Positions 8,704 through 17,518 are shown, counted from the first letter of the stretch. The stretch is DNA of 64,000 bases from JAWLEV01 sp041685915 (GCA_041685915.1 JAWLEV010000001.1:45791-109790), one strand, 5' to 3'. The notes: generated from the letters alone by a model not told the origin. Numbers and translations are program-made.

Positions 8704-9021
8704 ATGGCGACGATAAAAGGACTCTTTTTGATGAATCTGTGCATAGTGAGTATCGTACTGGCCCTCGCCATATATCAGGTGCCCCAGCCCTGGCGGGGGA
8801 TCCTGGTGGCCTGGCTGCTGGTTCTGGCCCCGGCCGGAGCATTCGTTCTACGATTGCTGGGGCACCATTATCAATATCGGAAACTAAAAATGGAGCAGGG
8901 GTCAAAGGGACGGCCGGGAACGACCAGAGGAAAAGAAAAGGAAAAACGCCCCCTGGACATGGACGGCGAGCTAAAGGTCGTCCAGGCGGAGGGAGGTGGC
9001 AGGGGGAGACACACCATCTAA
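8704..9021 (+). CDS. Small two-helix membrane protein, function unknown
   Basis: 105 residues with two hydrophobic helices (~5-23 and ~30-50) separated by a short PQPW turn, then a positively charged soluble tail (~58-105). The ATG at 8704 has AAAGGAAG six bases upstream. It lies 84 bp after the FtsK-like gene with no terminator between, so it probably shares the SOS-type promoter. I recognise no family. Small membrane proteins in SOS operons are often cell-division inhibitors, but that is only an analogy. A start on this strand, a good ribosome site and the helix pattern argue that it is real. Confidence 0.6.
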   Translation: MATIKGLFLMNLCIVSIVLALAIYQVPQPWRGILVAWLLVLAPAGAFVLRLLGHHYQYRKLKMEQGSKGRPGTTRGKEKEKRPLDMDGELKVVQAEGGGRGRHTI

Positions 9022-9047
9022 GATACACTGCTTTACGCCAAGTCCAG

Positions 9048-9076
9048 TTGGCCAGAAGATACGTGTCCGTTATACT
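9048..9076 (+). promoter_or_regulatory. Promoter for the enolase-superfamily gene
   Basis: TTGGCC (9048-9053), a 17-base spacer, then TATACT (9071-9076), 43 bases before the start codon at 9120. Confidence 0.5.
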
Positions 9077-9119
9077 TGGAGCGTCAGAACACTGGTCTTT
9101 TCTGTAGGAGGGTTGATCT

Positions 9120-10283
9120 ATGAAGATAACGGACGTACAGGCCTGTGTGGTAGGAGAGTCGGTGCCTCACAGCGGGGGTTCCATTTGGACCTTTATACGG
9201 GTATACACCGACGAGGGTATCGTCGGCACGGGGGAGTGTAACTCGGCAGGCCCCAGCTTCACGGGCTTTGCCACCAAGGAGGCCGTGCTGGCCCTGAAGC
9301 CCTTTTTGATCGACGAGGATCCCTTCCGCCCCGGCCCCTTATATGAGACGATGCGGCGTCGCGGCCGCTACGGCGGGGCCAATTCCCCACCCACCATCTT
9401 TGCGCTGACCGGCATCGAGAACGCCCTGTACGACATCGTGGGCAAGGCCCTGGACGTGCCGGCCTATAAACTCCTGGGAGGTGAATTTCGCGACAGGATA
9501 CGCCTCTACGCTGACTGCCACGCAGGCGAGACCCACGAGCCGCAAGCATACGCCGAGAAAGCACTGGAAGTACTGGAGGAGGGATACACAGCCCTCAAGT
9601 TCGACGTCGACAACGTCAGCCCAGGCAAGCTCGACCGCTACAACCGAAGCCTGACGGCGCAGGAGATGAGTCACATCGTGGACATTATCGCCGCAACGCG
9701 GGAGGCCATAGGTTACGAGGTGGATCTGGCCATCGACTGCCACGGCCAGTTCGATATGGGCTCCGCTATCACCCTGGCCCACGCGGTGGAGGATCTACGT
9801 CTGATGTGGCTGGAAGAGCCCGTCCCTGCGGAGAACGTGGACGCCATGGCCCAGATCAGGCGCTCGACCAGCACGCTGATATGCACGGGAGAGAACCTCT
9901 ACACCCGCTTCGATTACATCGATCTCTTTGAGAAACGTGCCGTGGACATCATCATGCCCGACCTGGCCAAGGCGGGAGGGCTCATGGAGGGGAAGCGGAT
10001 CGCCGACCTGGCCGATGCCCACTATGTCCCCATTGCCCCACACAACGTCTCTTCTCCCCTGGGAATGATGGCCGCCTGTCACGTGATGGCCACAGTCCCG
10101 AACTTTATGGTGCTCGAGTTCCATGGGCGCGAGATTCCCTGGTTCGAGGATCTGTACGAGGGTGACAAGCCCATGGTCCGCGATGGGTGGGTGGAACTCA
10201 ACGAGTGTCCCGGCATCGGCGTTGAGCTCAACGACGACGTAGCCAAATCTCTACTCTGGGGAGGCGACACCTACTTTGATTAA
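9120..10283 (+). CDS. Mandelate racemase / muconate lactonizing family dehydratase
   Basis: This 387-residue enolase-superfamily enzyme most resembles the acid-sugar dehydratases (galactonate dehydratase type). The capping domain comes first (~1-125), then the barrel with a KFD segment (~160), a metal-binding AIDCHG Asp, a WLEEP Glu and a CTGEN Glu, and the basic-site PHN histidine near residue 305. These enzymes abstract the proton alpha to a carboxylate and eliminate water from sugar acids. The substrate cannot be told. The ATG has AGGAGG eight bases upstream. It has its own promoter and a strong downstream terminator, so it is probably a single-gene unit. Confidence 0.88.
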   Translation: MKITDVQACVVGESVPHSGGSIWTFIRVYTDEGIVGTGECNSAGPSFTGFATKEAVLALKPFLIDEDPFRPGPLYETMRRRGRYGGANSPPTIFALTGIENALYDIVGKALDVPAYKLLGGEFRDRIRLYADCHAGETHEPQAYAEKALEVLEEGYTALKFDVDNVSPGKLDRYNRSLTAQEMSHIVDIIAATREAIGYEVDLAIDCHGQFDMGSAITLAHAVEDLRLMWLEEPVPAENVDAMAQIRRSTSTLICTGENLYTRFDYIDLFEKRAVDIIMPDLAKAGGLMEGKRIADLADAHYVPIAPHNVSSPLGMMAACHVMATVPNFMVLEFHGREIPWFEDLYEGDKPMVRDGWVELNECPGIGVELNDDVAKSLLWGGDTYFD

Positions 10284-10307
10284 ACGCTGAAAAGCCACAT
10301 ACCCGCC

Positions 10308-10339
10308 AAGCAGGGACGCTGTACAGCGTCCCTGCTTTT
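10308..10339 (+). terminator. Strong intrinsic terminator
   Basis: Perfect inverted repeat around AAGCAGGGACGC, with a TGTACA loop, ending in TTTT. It ends the dehydratase transcript. Confidence 0.85.
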
Positions 10340-10360
10340 GATGTTACGAAGGATGACTTT

Positions 10361-10388
10361 TTGAGAATGCGCCGGAACATGGTATAAT
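10361..10388 (+). promoter_or_regulatory. Promoter for tRNA-Ser
   Basis: TTGAGA (10361-10366), a 16-base spacer, then TATAAT (10383-10388), eight bases before the mature tRNA 5' end. Confidence 0.7.
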
Positions 10389-10395
10389 CCGGCAT

Positions 10396-10481
10396 GGAGA
10401 GGTCGCATAGTCTGGTTTAGTGCGCACGATTGGAAATCGTGTAGGTGATAAGCCTCGCGGGTTCAAATCCCGCCCTCTCCG
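10396..10481 (+). tRNA. tRNA-Ser (anticodon GGA)
   Basis: 86-nt class II tRNA with a long variable arm. The acceptor is GGAGAGG/CCTCTCC (10396-10402 with 10474-10480), the anticodon loop reads TTGGAAA with GGA as anticodon, and the T arm is GCGGG-TTCAAAT-CCCGC. The 3' CCA is not encoded. Confidence 0.93.
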
Positions 10482-10528
10482 CCTCTGTTCTTTTGACAGA
10501 AACTCCCCTTTCAAGTACCATATAATTT

Positions 10529-10795
10529 GTCGTGCTAGACGGAGAGCTAGCGGTGCTCTGTACCCGCAAGCCGCTATAGCGGGGTCGAATTCCCTCTTGC
10601 GGGATGGTGGTAGGCAAGACTCTTCTGATTAAGTGGCGATGAAGGATGAGTCCCGTGCGGCGAAGGCCTGCGAACCCCGTCAGGTCCGGGAGGAAGCAGC
10701 GGTAAGCAGACCCCTTCGGGCGACGCGGGAGCGCTTGTCCGGAGCTGGCTGGTCAGGAGATATTGTCGAAATCATAACAAGGGAGGGTGCACGAC
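10529..10795 (+). ncRNA. ffs: Signal recognition particle RNA, large (Alu-containing) type
   Basis: About 267 nt. The ends pair (GTCGTGC at 10529-10535 with GCACGAC at 10789-10795). The 5' part has the Alu-domain pattern of the long Bacillus/Clostridium-type SRP RNA. Helix 8 carries the universally conserved Ffh-binding core: GTCAGGTCC, a GGGA tetraloop, then GGAAGCAGC and AAGCAG around 10679-10712. It scaffolds Ffh for co-translational membrane targeting. A TATAAT at 10521-10526 lies just upstream with a weak -35, and a terminator follows at 10809. Confidence 0.93.
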
Positions 10796-10808
10796 ACCTT
10801 TTCATATG

Positions 10809-10843
10809 GAGGTAGGTTGCACAGAAAACCTGCCTCTTTTTTT
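10809..10843 (+). terminator. Intrinsic terminator of the SRP RNA
   Basis: GAGGTAGGTT (10809-10818) pairs with AACCTGCCTC (10827-10836), followed by seven T. Confidence 0.88.
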
Positions 10844-10861
10844 GCCTTTGAATGGAAACGG

Positions 10862-12115
10862 ATGCCAGAAAAGATCATCATTATAGGAGGTGGCGCAGCG
10901 GGACTCATGGCTGCCGGTAGAGCGGCAGAGATGGGCACAGATGTCTTGCTGTTCGAAAAGACGCGTCGCCTGGGAAATAAATTGCGCATCACGGGCAAGG
11001 GGCGCTGCAATCTGACGAATAATTGCCCCGTCAACGAGTTCATGCGACATCTGGGTCCCAACGGCGCCTTTATGCATAACGCCTTTGCGCGTTTTTTCGT
11101 CGACGATCTCCTCGCCTTCTTTGAGGATCTGGGAGTGCCCACCGTCACCGAACGGGGCAATCGCGTGTTTCCCGCCTCACAAAAAGCCAGCGACGTCGTC
11201 GATGCCTTGCGTCGCCATTGCCTGGAACAGGGCGTTCACGTACGCCGTGGCGCCCGCGTCGAAGAGATAATCACAGAGAATGGTGAGATGCGGGGTGTCA
11301 GAGTTAACAATGTAATTGTCAAAGCGACCAAAATCGTGCTGGCTACGGGAGGTATGAGCTATCCTAGCACGGGCTCCACAGGAGACGGCTACGAGATGGC
11401 CAAACAGGTTCGACACACGGTGACCCCTCTCCGGCCCGGTCTGGTCCCCCTCATAACGACCGAAGATTTTGTGCCCCGCCTGCAGGGGCTGAGCCTGCGT
11501 AACGTACAGGCCACCCTCTATCAGGATGACAGTGAACTGGCGAGCGAGTTCGGCGAGATGCTCTTTACCCACTTTGGTGTATCGGGCCCCATCATTCTCA
11601 CCCTCAGCTCACAATTGCGCGGACAACTGGATAGGGGCCCTGTGCGCCTGTGCATCGACCTAAAACCGGCATTAAGCAAAAAAGTTCTGGATCAACGGCT
11701 GTTACGGGATATTGCCGAATTGGGCCACGCGAACTATCATACATTGCTGGAAGGCTTGCTGCCGCGCAGCCTTATCGACGTGTTTATGGAACGGAGCGGT
11801 ATATCACGCCAGCAGCGTATGAGCCATCTCACACGAGAACAACGGAGAACAGTCATAGACTTACTCAAAAGTTTCGAGGTGACCGTGGTGGGTAAACGAC
11901 CCTTTGATGAGGCCATCATCACTCTGGGAGGGGTGGCCTGTGACGAGATCGTGCCCCAAACCATGGCTTCACGACGTGTGCGAGGACTATACCTGGCTGG
12001 CGAAATCATCGATGTGGCGGGGGATACGGGCGGATACAATCTGCAGATTGCCTTCACTACTGGCTATTTGGCCGGTGAGAGCGCCGCCTGCGCCCTTTTG
12101 GGCCAACGCGAATAG
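10862..12115 (+). CDS. FAD-dependent oxidoreductase, YhiN/HI0933 family
   Basis: This 417-residue flavoprotein has the dinucleotide-binding motif IIGGGAAGL at the N-terminus, the family signature GKGRCNLTN, and the TGGMSYPSTGSTGDGY motif. The C-terminal LAGEIIDVAGDTGGYNLQ segment completes the FAD site. The family is widespread but poorly characterised; some members are called aminoacetone oxidase. The frame is open back into the SRP RNA, but I chose ATG at 10862, directly before the FAD-binding strand; its ribosome site is weak. It is likely co-transcribed with the YabE-like gene 26 bp downstream. Confidence 0.88.
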   Translation: MPEKIIIIGGGAAGLMAAGRAAEMGTDVLLFEKTRRLGNKLRITGKGRCNLTNNCPVNEFMRHLGPNGAFMHNAFARFFVDDLLAFFEDLGVPTVTERGNRVFPASQKASDVVDALRRHCLEQGVHVRRGARVEEIITENGEMRGVRVNNVIVKATKIVLATGGMSYPSTGSTGDGYEMAKQVRHTVTPLRPGLVPLITTEDFVPRLQGLSLRNVQATLYQDDSELASEFGEMLFTHFGVSGPIILTLSSQLRGQLDRGPVRLCIDLKPALSKKVLDQRLLRDIAELGHANYHTLLEGLLPRSLIDVFMERSGISRQQRMSHLTREQRRTVIDLLKSFEVTVVGKRPFDEAIITLGGVACDEIVPQTMASRRVRGLYLAGEIIDVAGDTGGYNLQIAFTTGYLAGESAACALLGQRE

Positions 12116-12141
12116 ACGTTAGCCTCTAAGGAGTTCTCCAT

Positions 12142-13656
12142 ATGCGTCTGTCCATTCGACACAAGCTCCAGGCAACGGCAAGCATCATACTCTCCACGCT
12201 CCCTTCATGGCGAACCATAATCTCTCTCACCTTTCTGGTAGTCCTCATCTTGGCAGCCTCCCTTTACATCGCCACACGGCACACCATTGAGGTGGTGGTA
12301 AATGGCAGGGCGTTTTCCCACCGAACACATCAGAAATCACCGCAACGCGTTCTACGGGAGATGGGTTTCGTCGCCCGTGATGGGGATCACGTTTACTATC
12401 CCACAGAAGAAGAAATGCTGCAGGGAGAGCCCATCCGCGTCACCTGCGCTCGACAGGTGGTGCTGGTTCACGACGGCAGTATAACGGAGGTTCAGACACA
12501 AGCAGCGGACGTGAATGACGCCCTTGTCGATCTGGACGTCCCCGTCTCCACTCACGATAGCTTGCTGCTAGAGGGGGGAACCTGCAACCGCGAGACGAAA
12601 CTGCCTCCTCCCAAGCCCCCCAGACGAGGTGGCATCCGCTCATGGGTGGCGGCTGTTCGAGCCCCTATCAAACTGGCAGTCAAGCGAGCGGTTTCTCTAC
12701 ACGTCCAGGATGGCTCCATCCCCCTGACCTTCCACACCACGGCGCGCACCGTGGGCGAAGCCCTTCTCGAACGCGATATTCCCATATACGAGGGGGATAG
12801 AGTGTTTCCCAGCCCCGACACCGAGATGACGCCAGATCTTACCGTCTTCATCGAGCGGGCCAAACCCATCGTCCTGGACGTGGGAGGCGCGGGGAGGATG
12901 CTCAGGACCCACGCCGAAACGGTGGAAGAACTCTTGGCCTCAGAGGACATTACCCTGGCCTCAAAGGATTATGTGGAACCCTCCTCCGAGGCCGACGTCG
13001 TAGACGACATGCGTGTGGCAGTCAACAGAGTCCGGGAGGAATACCACATCGAAGAGGTCCCCATCTCCTTCGAGACAGTCTGGGAACCGGACCCTGATAT
13101 GAAGATCGACCAGCGCAAAGTTGCCCATTGGGGCCAGGAGGGTGCCAAGAGGAGCCATGTCCTTGTTCGCTACGAAAATGGAAAAGAGACCGATCGCCAA
13201 CAAGACAAAGAGCGAATTGCTCGCCCTCCCACAGACCGCACCATCAAGTACGGCACAAAGATCGTCGTGAAAGAGCTGGAGACGCCCCATGGTACCATAG
13301 AATACTGGCGCAAACTCCGCATGCTCGCCACTTCCTATAATGCGCCCACGGCCGGCAAGTCTCCAAGCCATCCCCTGTACGGCGTCACCCGCTTGGGAAT
13401 GCGTGCGCAAAAGGGCCTTGTTGCCGTGGATCCCCGGGCTATAAACCTTCGCCAAGAGGTATACGTGCCTGACTATGGCGTCGGGCTGGCGGCCGACACA
13501 GGAGGGGCTATCAAGTGGAGGCATATCGACCTCTGCTTCGACGATGACAACTTGGAATTGTGGTATCGGTGGGTGGATGTCTACGTCCTGACGCCAGTAC
13601 CCCCAGAAACAGAGATCACGTGGATTATTCCTGACTATCCCCAAGAAAGGGCCTAA
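12142..13656 (+). CDS. YabE-like cell-wall protein (DUF348 repeats, G5, 3D domain)
   Basis: This 504-residue protein has an N-terminal membrane anchor (~25-45), then ubiquitin-like DUF348 modules (~46-150 and ~185-290), a G5 domain (~287-375) and a C-terminal 3D domain (~385-475). The 3D domain has the three conserved aspartates in AVDP, AADTGG and IDLCF. Related proteins (YabE, resuscitation-promoting-factor-like, MltA-like 3D) cut or bind peptidoglycan outside the membrane. AAGGAG lies upstream of the ATG. The order YabE then RsmA matches Bacillus subtilis (yabE-rnmV-ksgA) with rnmV missing. Confidence 0.85.
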   Translation: MRLSIRHKLQATASIILSTLPSWRTIISLTFLVVLILAASLYIATRHTIEVVVNGRAFSHRTHQKSPQRVLREMGFVARDGDHVYYPTEEEMLQGEPIRVTCARQVVLVHDGSITEVQTQAADVNDALVDLDVPVSTHDSLLLEGGTCNRETKLPPPKPPRRGGIRSWVAAVRAPIKLAVKRAVSLHVQDGSIPLTFHTTARTVGEALLERDIPIYEGDRVFPSPDTEMTPDLTVFIERAKPIVLDVGGAGRMLRTHAETVEELLASEDITLASKDYVEPSSEADVVDDMRVAVNRVREEYHIEEVPISFETVWEPDPDMKIDQRKVAHWGQEGAKRSHVLVRYENGKETDRQQDKERIARPPTDRTIKYGTKIVVKELETPHGTIEYWRKLRMLATSYNAPTAGKSPSHPLYGVTRLGMRAQKGLVAVDPRAINLRQEVYVPDYGVGLAADTGGAIKWRHIDLCFDDDNLELWYRWVDVYVLTPVPPETEITWIIPDYPQERA

Positions 13657-13658
13657 CC

Positions 13659-14519
13659 TTGCACAACGCAAAGATCATGTCAATACTACGGCACCATGAC
13701 ATACACCCTTCTAAGGGCCTTGGCCAGAACTTTTTGGTGGACGAGGCCGTCTACGACGATATACTGGAGGCCAGCGATGTAAAAGCCTCTGATATCGTCC
13801 TGGAAGTTGGCCCCGGCATAGGCGTACTCACGCGGCGCCTGGCAGAAAAAGCCAGGTGCGTCGTCGCCGTCGAACTGGACCGCAAAATGATCTCCGTACT
13901 GAAGGACATCCTCAGGGACTATGATGCCATACACATTGTTCAGGGGGACATCCTGGAGGTGGACCCCGTGGCCGAGATCACGCAGGCTTTGGACAGATCC
14001 AGCACAAGTTCTTTACGCTACAAGGTGGTGGCCAATCCTCCCTATTATATTACGTCGGCATTGATCCGCCACCTCCTGACGGCACGTGTGCGTCCCATCC
14101 AGTTGACGCTGATGGTTCAGGCGGAGGTAGCAGAGCGAATCATCGCCAAGCCGGGCGATCTCAGCCTACTCGCCGTCAGCGTGCAATACTTTGGAGAACC
14201 AGAACTCTTTCGCCGCGTCCCCGCCAGCGCGTTCTACCCCAGCCCCGAGGTAAACTCGGCTATCCTCAACATCCACGTGTACGAGGACAAAAAAAGATCG
14301 AAAGAACAAAGAGAGGCCTTTTTCCGCACCGTGCGGGCTGGATTCGCCCACAGACGCAAACAGATTCACAATAGCCTTACTCACAACTTGCATATACCTC
14401 ATGAGCGGGTAATACAAGCCCTGAAAGAAGCGGGGATCGATCCCAAAAGACGCCCTCAAAGCCTGGACATCGAGGAATGGGAAGTCCTGGTAGAGTCCTT
14501 GCCCCTTCAGGACAATTAG
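13659..14519 (+). CDS. rsmA: 16S rRNA dimethyladenosine transferase RsmA (KsgA)
   Basis: 286 residues. It dimethylates two adjacent adenines in the 3' hairpin of 16S rRNA during small-subunit maturation. The marks are the N-terminal KGLGQNFL, the SAM motif VLEVGPGIGVLT, the VVAVELD acidic residue and the NPPYYIT catalytic motif. The likely start is TTG at 13659, two bases after the yabE-like stop, with AAAGG about ten bases upstream; ATG at 13677 is an alternative without a ribosome site. It is translationally close to the YabE-like gene. Confidence 0.93.
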   Translation: MHNAKIMSILRHHDIHPSKGLGQNFLVDEAVYDDILEASDVKASDIVLEVGPGIGVLTRRLAEKARCVVAVELDRKMISVLKDILRDYDAIHIVQGDILEVDPVAEITQALDRSSTSSLRYKVVANPPYYITSALIRHLLTARVRPIQLTLMVQAEVAERIIAKPGDLSLLAVSVQYFGEPELFRRVPASAFYPSPEVNSAILNIHVYEDKKRSKEQREAFFRTVRAGFAHRRKQIHNSLTHNLHIPHERVIQALKEAGIDPKRRPQSLDIEEWEVLVESLPLQDN

Positions 14520-14596
14520 AACTCGTCAGCAGAGAAAAAGGCAACGACCACTACTATAGGCTGCGCTGACGCGATGACGATAAATCCGACACAAAT

Positions 14597-14625
14597 TTGT
14601 CTTCGTATACAATCTGCACTATAAT
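14597..14625 (+). promoter_or_regulatory. Promoter for the VIT-like gene
   Basis: TTGTCT (14597-14602), a 17-base spacer, then TATAAT (14620-14625). It gives a leader of about 250 nt before 14881. Confidence 0.65.
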
Positions 14626-14634
14626 TATAGTGTA

Positions 14635-14880
14635 CGATTTGTTATATAAAAGAGGAGTTCTCTACTGGAATGAGCGAACCTGACTCTTCGGATTCATCTG
14701 CTTTATGTCATCATAAAGCTGCGAAAGGTCCTGGATCCAAGAGCAATTCTATTTTTTCTCCTTGCTTTTCTATATTCCCCCTTGTCAATCCTTTGACAGT
14801 GTCCGTCGAGAGGCGCATTCTTTGCCCACTCTTGTGTACCTTCCTTGAGAAGACAGACCAAGGTCTCAAGAGGAGGGCCT
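14635..14880 (+). promoter_or_regulatory. Long leader of the VIT-like gene, with hairpin next to the ribosome site
   Basis: The ~250-nt untranslated region is unusually long. Near its end CTTGAGA (14844-14850) can pair with TCTCAAG (14864-14870), ending right at the AGGAGG ribosome site. A short open frame starts at 14670 but overlaps the real gene. I could not match the leader to a known riboswitch; the yybP-ykoY manganese motif was looked for and not seen. Confidence 0.35.
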
Positions 14881-15531
14881 ATGGCGCTTAGAGAAAGAAA
14901 AACGACGGATAATGGAAACGGCTCAAAGAACGGTCTCACACAGAAACTCGATCTCATCTCCGAGTACCGAGAATTGTCGAATGTCGACGAGATTGCACGT
15001 CGCGCCCTTTCCAACAACGCCTTTGACGGTATCCTGACCATCCTTGGCGTCGTCATGGGCGCCTATGTAGCGGGAGTCAAAGATCCAAGCGTCGTGCTCT
15101 ATACGGGAATATCGACCTGCGTGGCTATAGGCATATCCGGCGCCTGGGGCCGTTACTTTGGCGAATCCGCGGAGCGCAAGAACGAGATGCAGCAACTGGG
15201 CCAGGCCATGCTACTAGACCTCAACCAGATGGCGCAGACGAAACAGGCGCGGGCGGCTCGGTTCGCCGTCCTGGTAGTCTCTGCCGTCGACGGTCTGTCC
15301 CCTCTGGCCGCCGGGTTGATCACCGTGCTCCCTTTTTTCTTTGCGGATTTATTTCCGAATATCACGTACGTCTATGCCGGATCCCTCATAATGGCCTTCA
15401 TAAGCCTCTTTGCCCTGGGCACTTTCCTCGCCAATCTGGCCAAAGAAAACCTCATTCGTGGCGGTTTGCGCCTGGTTATGGCCGGCGTTGTGTCCGTACT
15501 CTTTAGCTTTCTGCTGAACGGCTCCACATAG
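14881..15531 (+). CDS. VIT1/CCC1-like membrane transporter
   Basis: 216 residues with about five membrane helices. An N-terminal soluble stretch (~1-45) is followed by the GILTILGVVMGA helix, whose NNAFDGI lead-in fits the VIT1/CCC1 iron/manganese transporter family. A cytoplasmic helical stretch (~90-125) comes next, with acidic residues (GESAERKNE) where the family binds metal, then two to three more helices. It may export or store divalent metal. The start at 14881 follows AAGAGGAGGG. Some distant members are annotated only as 'VIT family', so the substrate is uncertain. Confidence 0.72.
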   Translation: MALRERKTTDNGNGSKNGLTQKLDLISEYRELSNVDEIARRALSNNAFDGILTILGVVMGAYVAGVKDPSVVLYTGISTCVAIGISGAWGRYFGESAERKNEMQQLGQAMLLDLNQMAQTKQARAARFAVLVVSAVDGLSPLAAGLITVLPFFFADLFPNITYVYAGSLIMAFISLFALGTFLANLAKENLIRGGLRLVMAGVVSVLFSFLLNGST

Positions 15532-15687
15532 GCGACAGACACAGGTTGTGCCCAATAGCGAACTGTATTAAACTTGCCTCGACACGCTGTCCTAATGGGG
15601 ACACGCGTTACCATCGAACACTAGACAGCTATTGCTCAAGGGATTACAGTGGCAGGTTTACCAAACCTCGCTGAAATGCATCTTTGG

Positions 15688-15716
15688 ATCCTCTGAAAGA
15701 AAAGCTTTCAGTGGAT
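15688..15716 (+). other. Hairpin in the region before pgi
   Basis: ATCC-T-CTGAAAG pairs with CTTTCAG-T-GGAT around a short A-rich loop. No T run follows, so it is not a classic terminator; it may be part of the pgi leader. The rest of 15532-15773 has no gene I can support. Confidence 0.35.
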
Positions 15717-15773
15717 AGAGGCTACTATATATCGAGCGGGCTCATAAAGGCTCACAAGAAAACGGGAGACATC

Positions 15774-17516
15774 ATGAATGAAATCCTAAAAGCGCTGCAA
15801 GACATGGAATCCCCAACCTGGTTTCGATTGGGAGACTGCAGGTCCACCTTTGAAACGGCTCTGAAAGAGGCAGATGAGGCAAACGCCGCGCGCCGGCTGT
15901 GGGGCCGAGAGGGCAGTTTGTGGAGCGAGGATGAATGGACGGCCTCCAACATCGAGGAAAGGCTGGGCTGGCTGGATCTGCCCCAATCCATGCGTATCGA
16001 GATCCCTCGCTTGAAAGCCCTGGCCTCAGAGATCCGTGCCGCAGATATCGAGCACGTCATCCTGCTGGGGATGGGCGGCAGCAGCCTTGCTCCAGAAGTG
16101 ATGAGCCATATTCTTGGAAATGGCACCGATTATCCCCGTCTCACAATCCTGGATAGCACAGATCCCTCGCAGATTCGTCACGCCACGCAGGATATCCCCT
16201 TGGCACAAACCGTATTCCTGGTGGCCTCCAAGTCCGGGACGACCGCAGAGACCCGAAACCTGTACATATATTTCAAGCACGCCATGCGCAAAGAGGTGGG
16301 CGAGGAGCAATGGAGCAACCATTTCATCGCCATTACTGATCCTGGCACCCCCCTCGAAGAGTTGGCCAGGAGAAACGACTTTCGCACAGTCTACCTGAAT
16401 CCCACGGATATCGGTGGTCGCTACTCGGCCCTTTCGTTCTACGGGCTCGTCCCTGCAAGTCTTGTCGGCGTCGATCTGGATGAGCTTTTGCGCCAGGCCA
16501 AGGAGATGGCCTGGGCATGTCGGGCCGGCGTCTCCGCCGAGAACAGCCCTGGTCTGGTATTGGGCGCCATCATGGGCGGACTGGCGCGACACTCGGAACC
16601 CCATGATAAGCTCACCATCATCACCTCTCCTCAACTATCATCCTTTGGCGCCTGGGCAGAGCAGTTGCTTGCCGAAAGCACAGGCAAAGAGGGCACGGGT
16701 ATCCTTCCCATCGACCAAGAACCTCCGAGGCCAGCCAAGGCATACAGCCATGACAGGCTACTTGTCTATGTGCGCCTGGCCACCGACGACAACGAGGAGA
16801 ATGATAAGAGGGTAGCAGAACTAACCAAGGAGGGCCACCCCGTCGTCGTTCTACACCTACCCGACATCTACAAACTGGGGGCCGAGTTCTTTCGTTGGGA
16901 GTTTGCGACGGCCATAGCGGGGTATCTCTTGGACATCAACCCCTTTAACCAACCGAATGTAGAGGCGGCCAAGACACAGGCGCGTAACGCGCTGGCCCAG
17001 TACGAGGAAAGCGGAACGTTGCCAAAAGTCTCCCCCATTCTCGAAGAAGAGGGATTCAGAGTATATGGTCCCGAAACCGAACCCTCCCAGGATGTGACCT
17101 CATATCTAGCAGCCCTCTTCGACAGCGCCAAAGCCGAGGACTATATCGCCATACTGGCCTACATCGAACGTAACGAGGAACACTACGATATCCTGCAGAA
17201 GATGCGCCATCTCCTTGGACAAGAGACGGGATTGGCAACGACCGTGGGCTTTGGTCCCCGTTATCTGCACAGCACAGGGCAATTGCACAAAGGAGGGAAG
17301 AACAACGGCCTCTTTTTACAGATAACGCATACGACAAAGGATGACCTCCCCATCCCTCAAAAAGAGTACACCTTTGACATCCTCAAAAGGGCCCAAGCCC
17401 TGGGGGATCTGGAGGCCTTGAGAGAGGCAGATCGCCGCGCCATCCGCGTCCACATCGATCAGCCCCTGATAAAGGGACTGATCGAGTTGACCGACAGGAT
17501 GCAAAAGGCTTTATAG
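15774..17516 (+). CDS. pgi: Glucose-6-phosphate isomerase (transaldolase-fusion type, stand-alone)
   Basis: This 580-residue protein interconverts glucose-6-phosphate and fructose-6-phosphate. The sugar isomerase segments are clear: LGMGGSSLAPEV, SKSGTTAETRN and TDPGTPLEELA. The C-terminal part (from ~430) contains the RYLHSTGQLHKGG signature seen in the PGI half of transaldolase-PGI fusion proteins. No transaldolase domain precedes it. ATG at 15774 follows GGGAG by five bases; the frame is open 30 codons further without a site. It is convergent with the DUF4430 gene, with the stops two bases apart. Confidence 0.9.
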   Translation: MNEILKALQDMESPTWFRLGDCRSTFETALKEADEANAARRLWGREGSLWSEDEWTASNIEERLGWLDLPQSMRIEIPRLKALASEIRAADIEHVILLGMGGSSLAPEVMSHILGNGTDYPRLTILDSTDPSQIRHATQDIPLAQTVFLVASKSGTTAETRNLYIYFKHAMRKEVGEEQWSNHFIAITDPGTPLEELARRNDFRTVYLNPTDIGGRYSALSFYGLVPASLVGVDLDELLRQAKEMAWACRAGVSAENSPGLVLGAIMGGLARHSEPHDKLTIITSPQLSSFGAWAEQLLAESTGKEGTGILPIDQEPPRPAKAYSHDRLLVYVRLATDDNEENDKRVAELTKEGHPVVVLHLPDIYKLGAEFFRWEFATAIAGYLLDINPFNQPNVEAAKTQARNALAQYEESGTLPKVSPILEEEGFRVYGPETEPSQDVTSYLAALFDSAKAEDYIAILAYIERNEEHYDILQKMRHLLGQETGLATTVGFGPRYLHSTGQLHKGGKNNGLFLQITHTTKDDLPIPQKEYTFDILKRAQALGDLEALREADRRAIRVHIDQPLIKGLIELTDRMQKAL

Positions 17517-17518
17517 CC

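Noticed and set aside
10633..10815. A 60-codon open frame with an ATG
   Set aside because: It lies inside the SRP RNA and its terminator region; no ribosome site or family.
14635..14880. yybP-ykoY manganese riboswitch upstream of the VIT-like gene
   Set aside because: The conserved core loops are not present.
14670..14891. Short open frame of 73 codons in the VIT-like leader
   Set aside because: It overlaps the start of the real gene, the ribosome site is weakly spaced and the product has no recognisable features. It could be a leader peptide but I cannot support it.
15688..15716. Hairpin before pgi as a terminator
   Set aside because: It has a good stem but no following T run; kept only as a structure.
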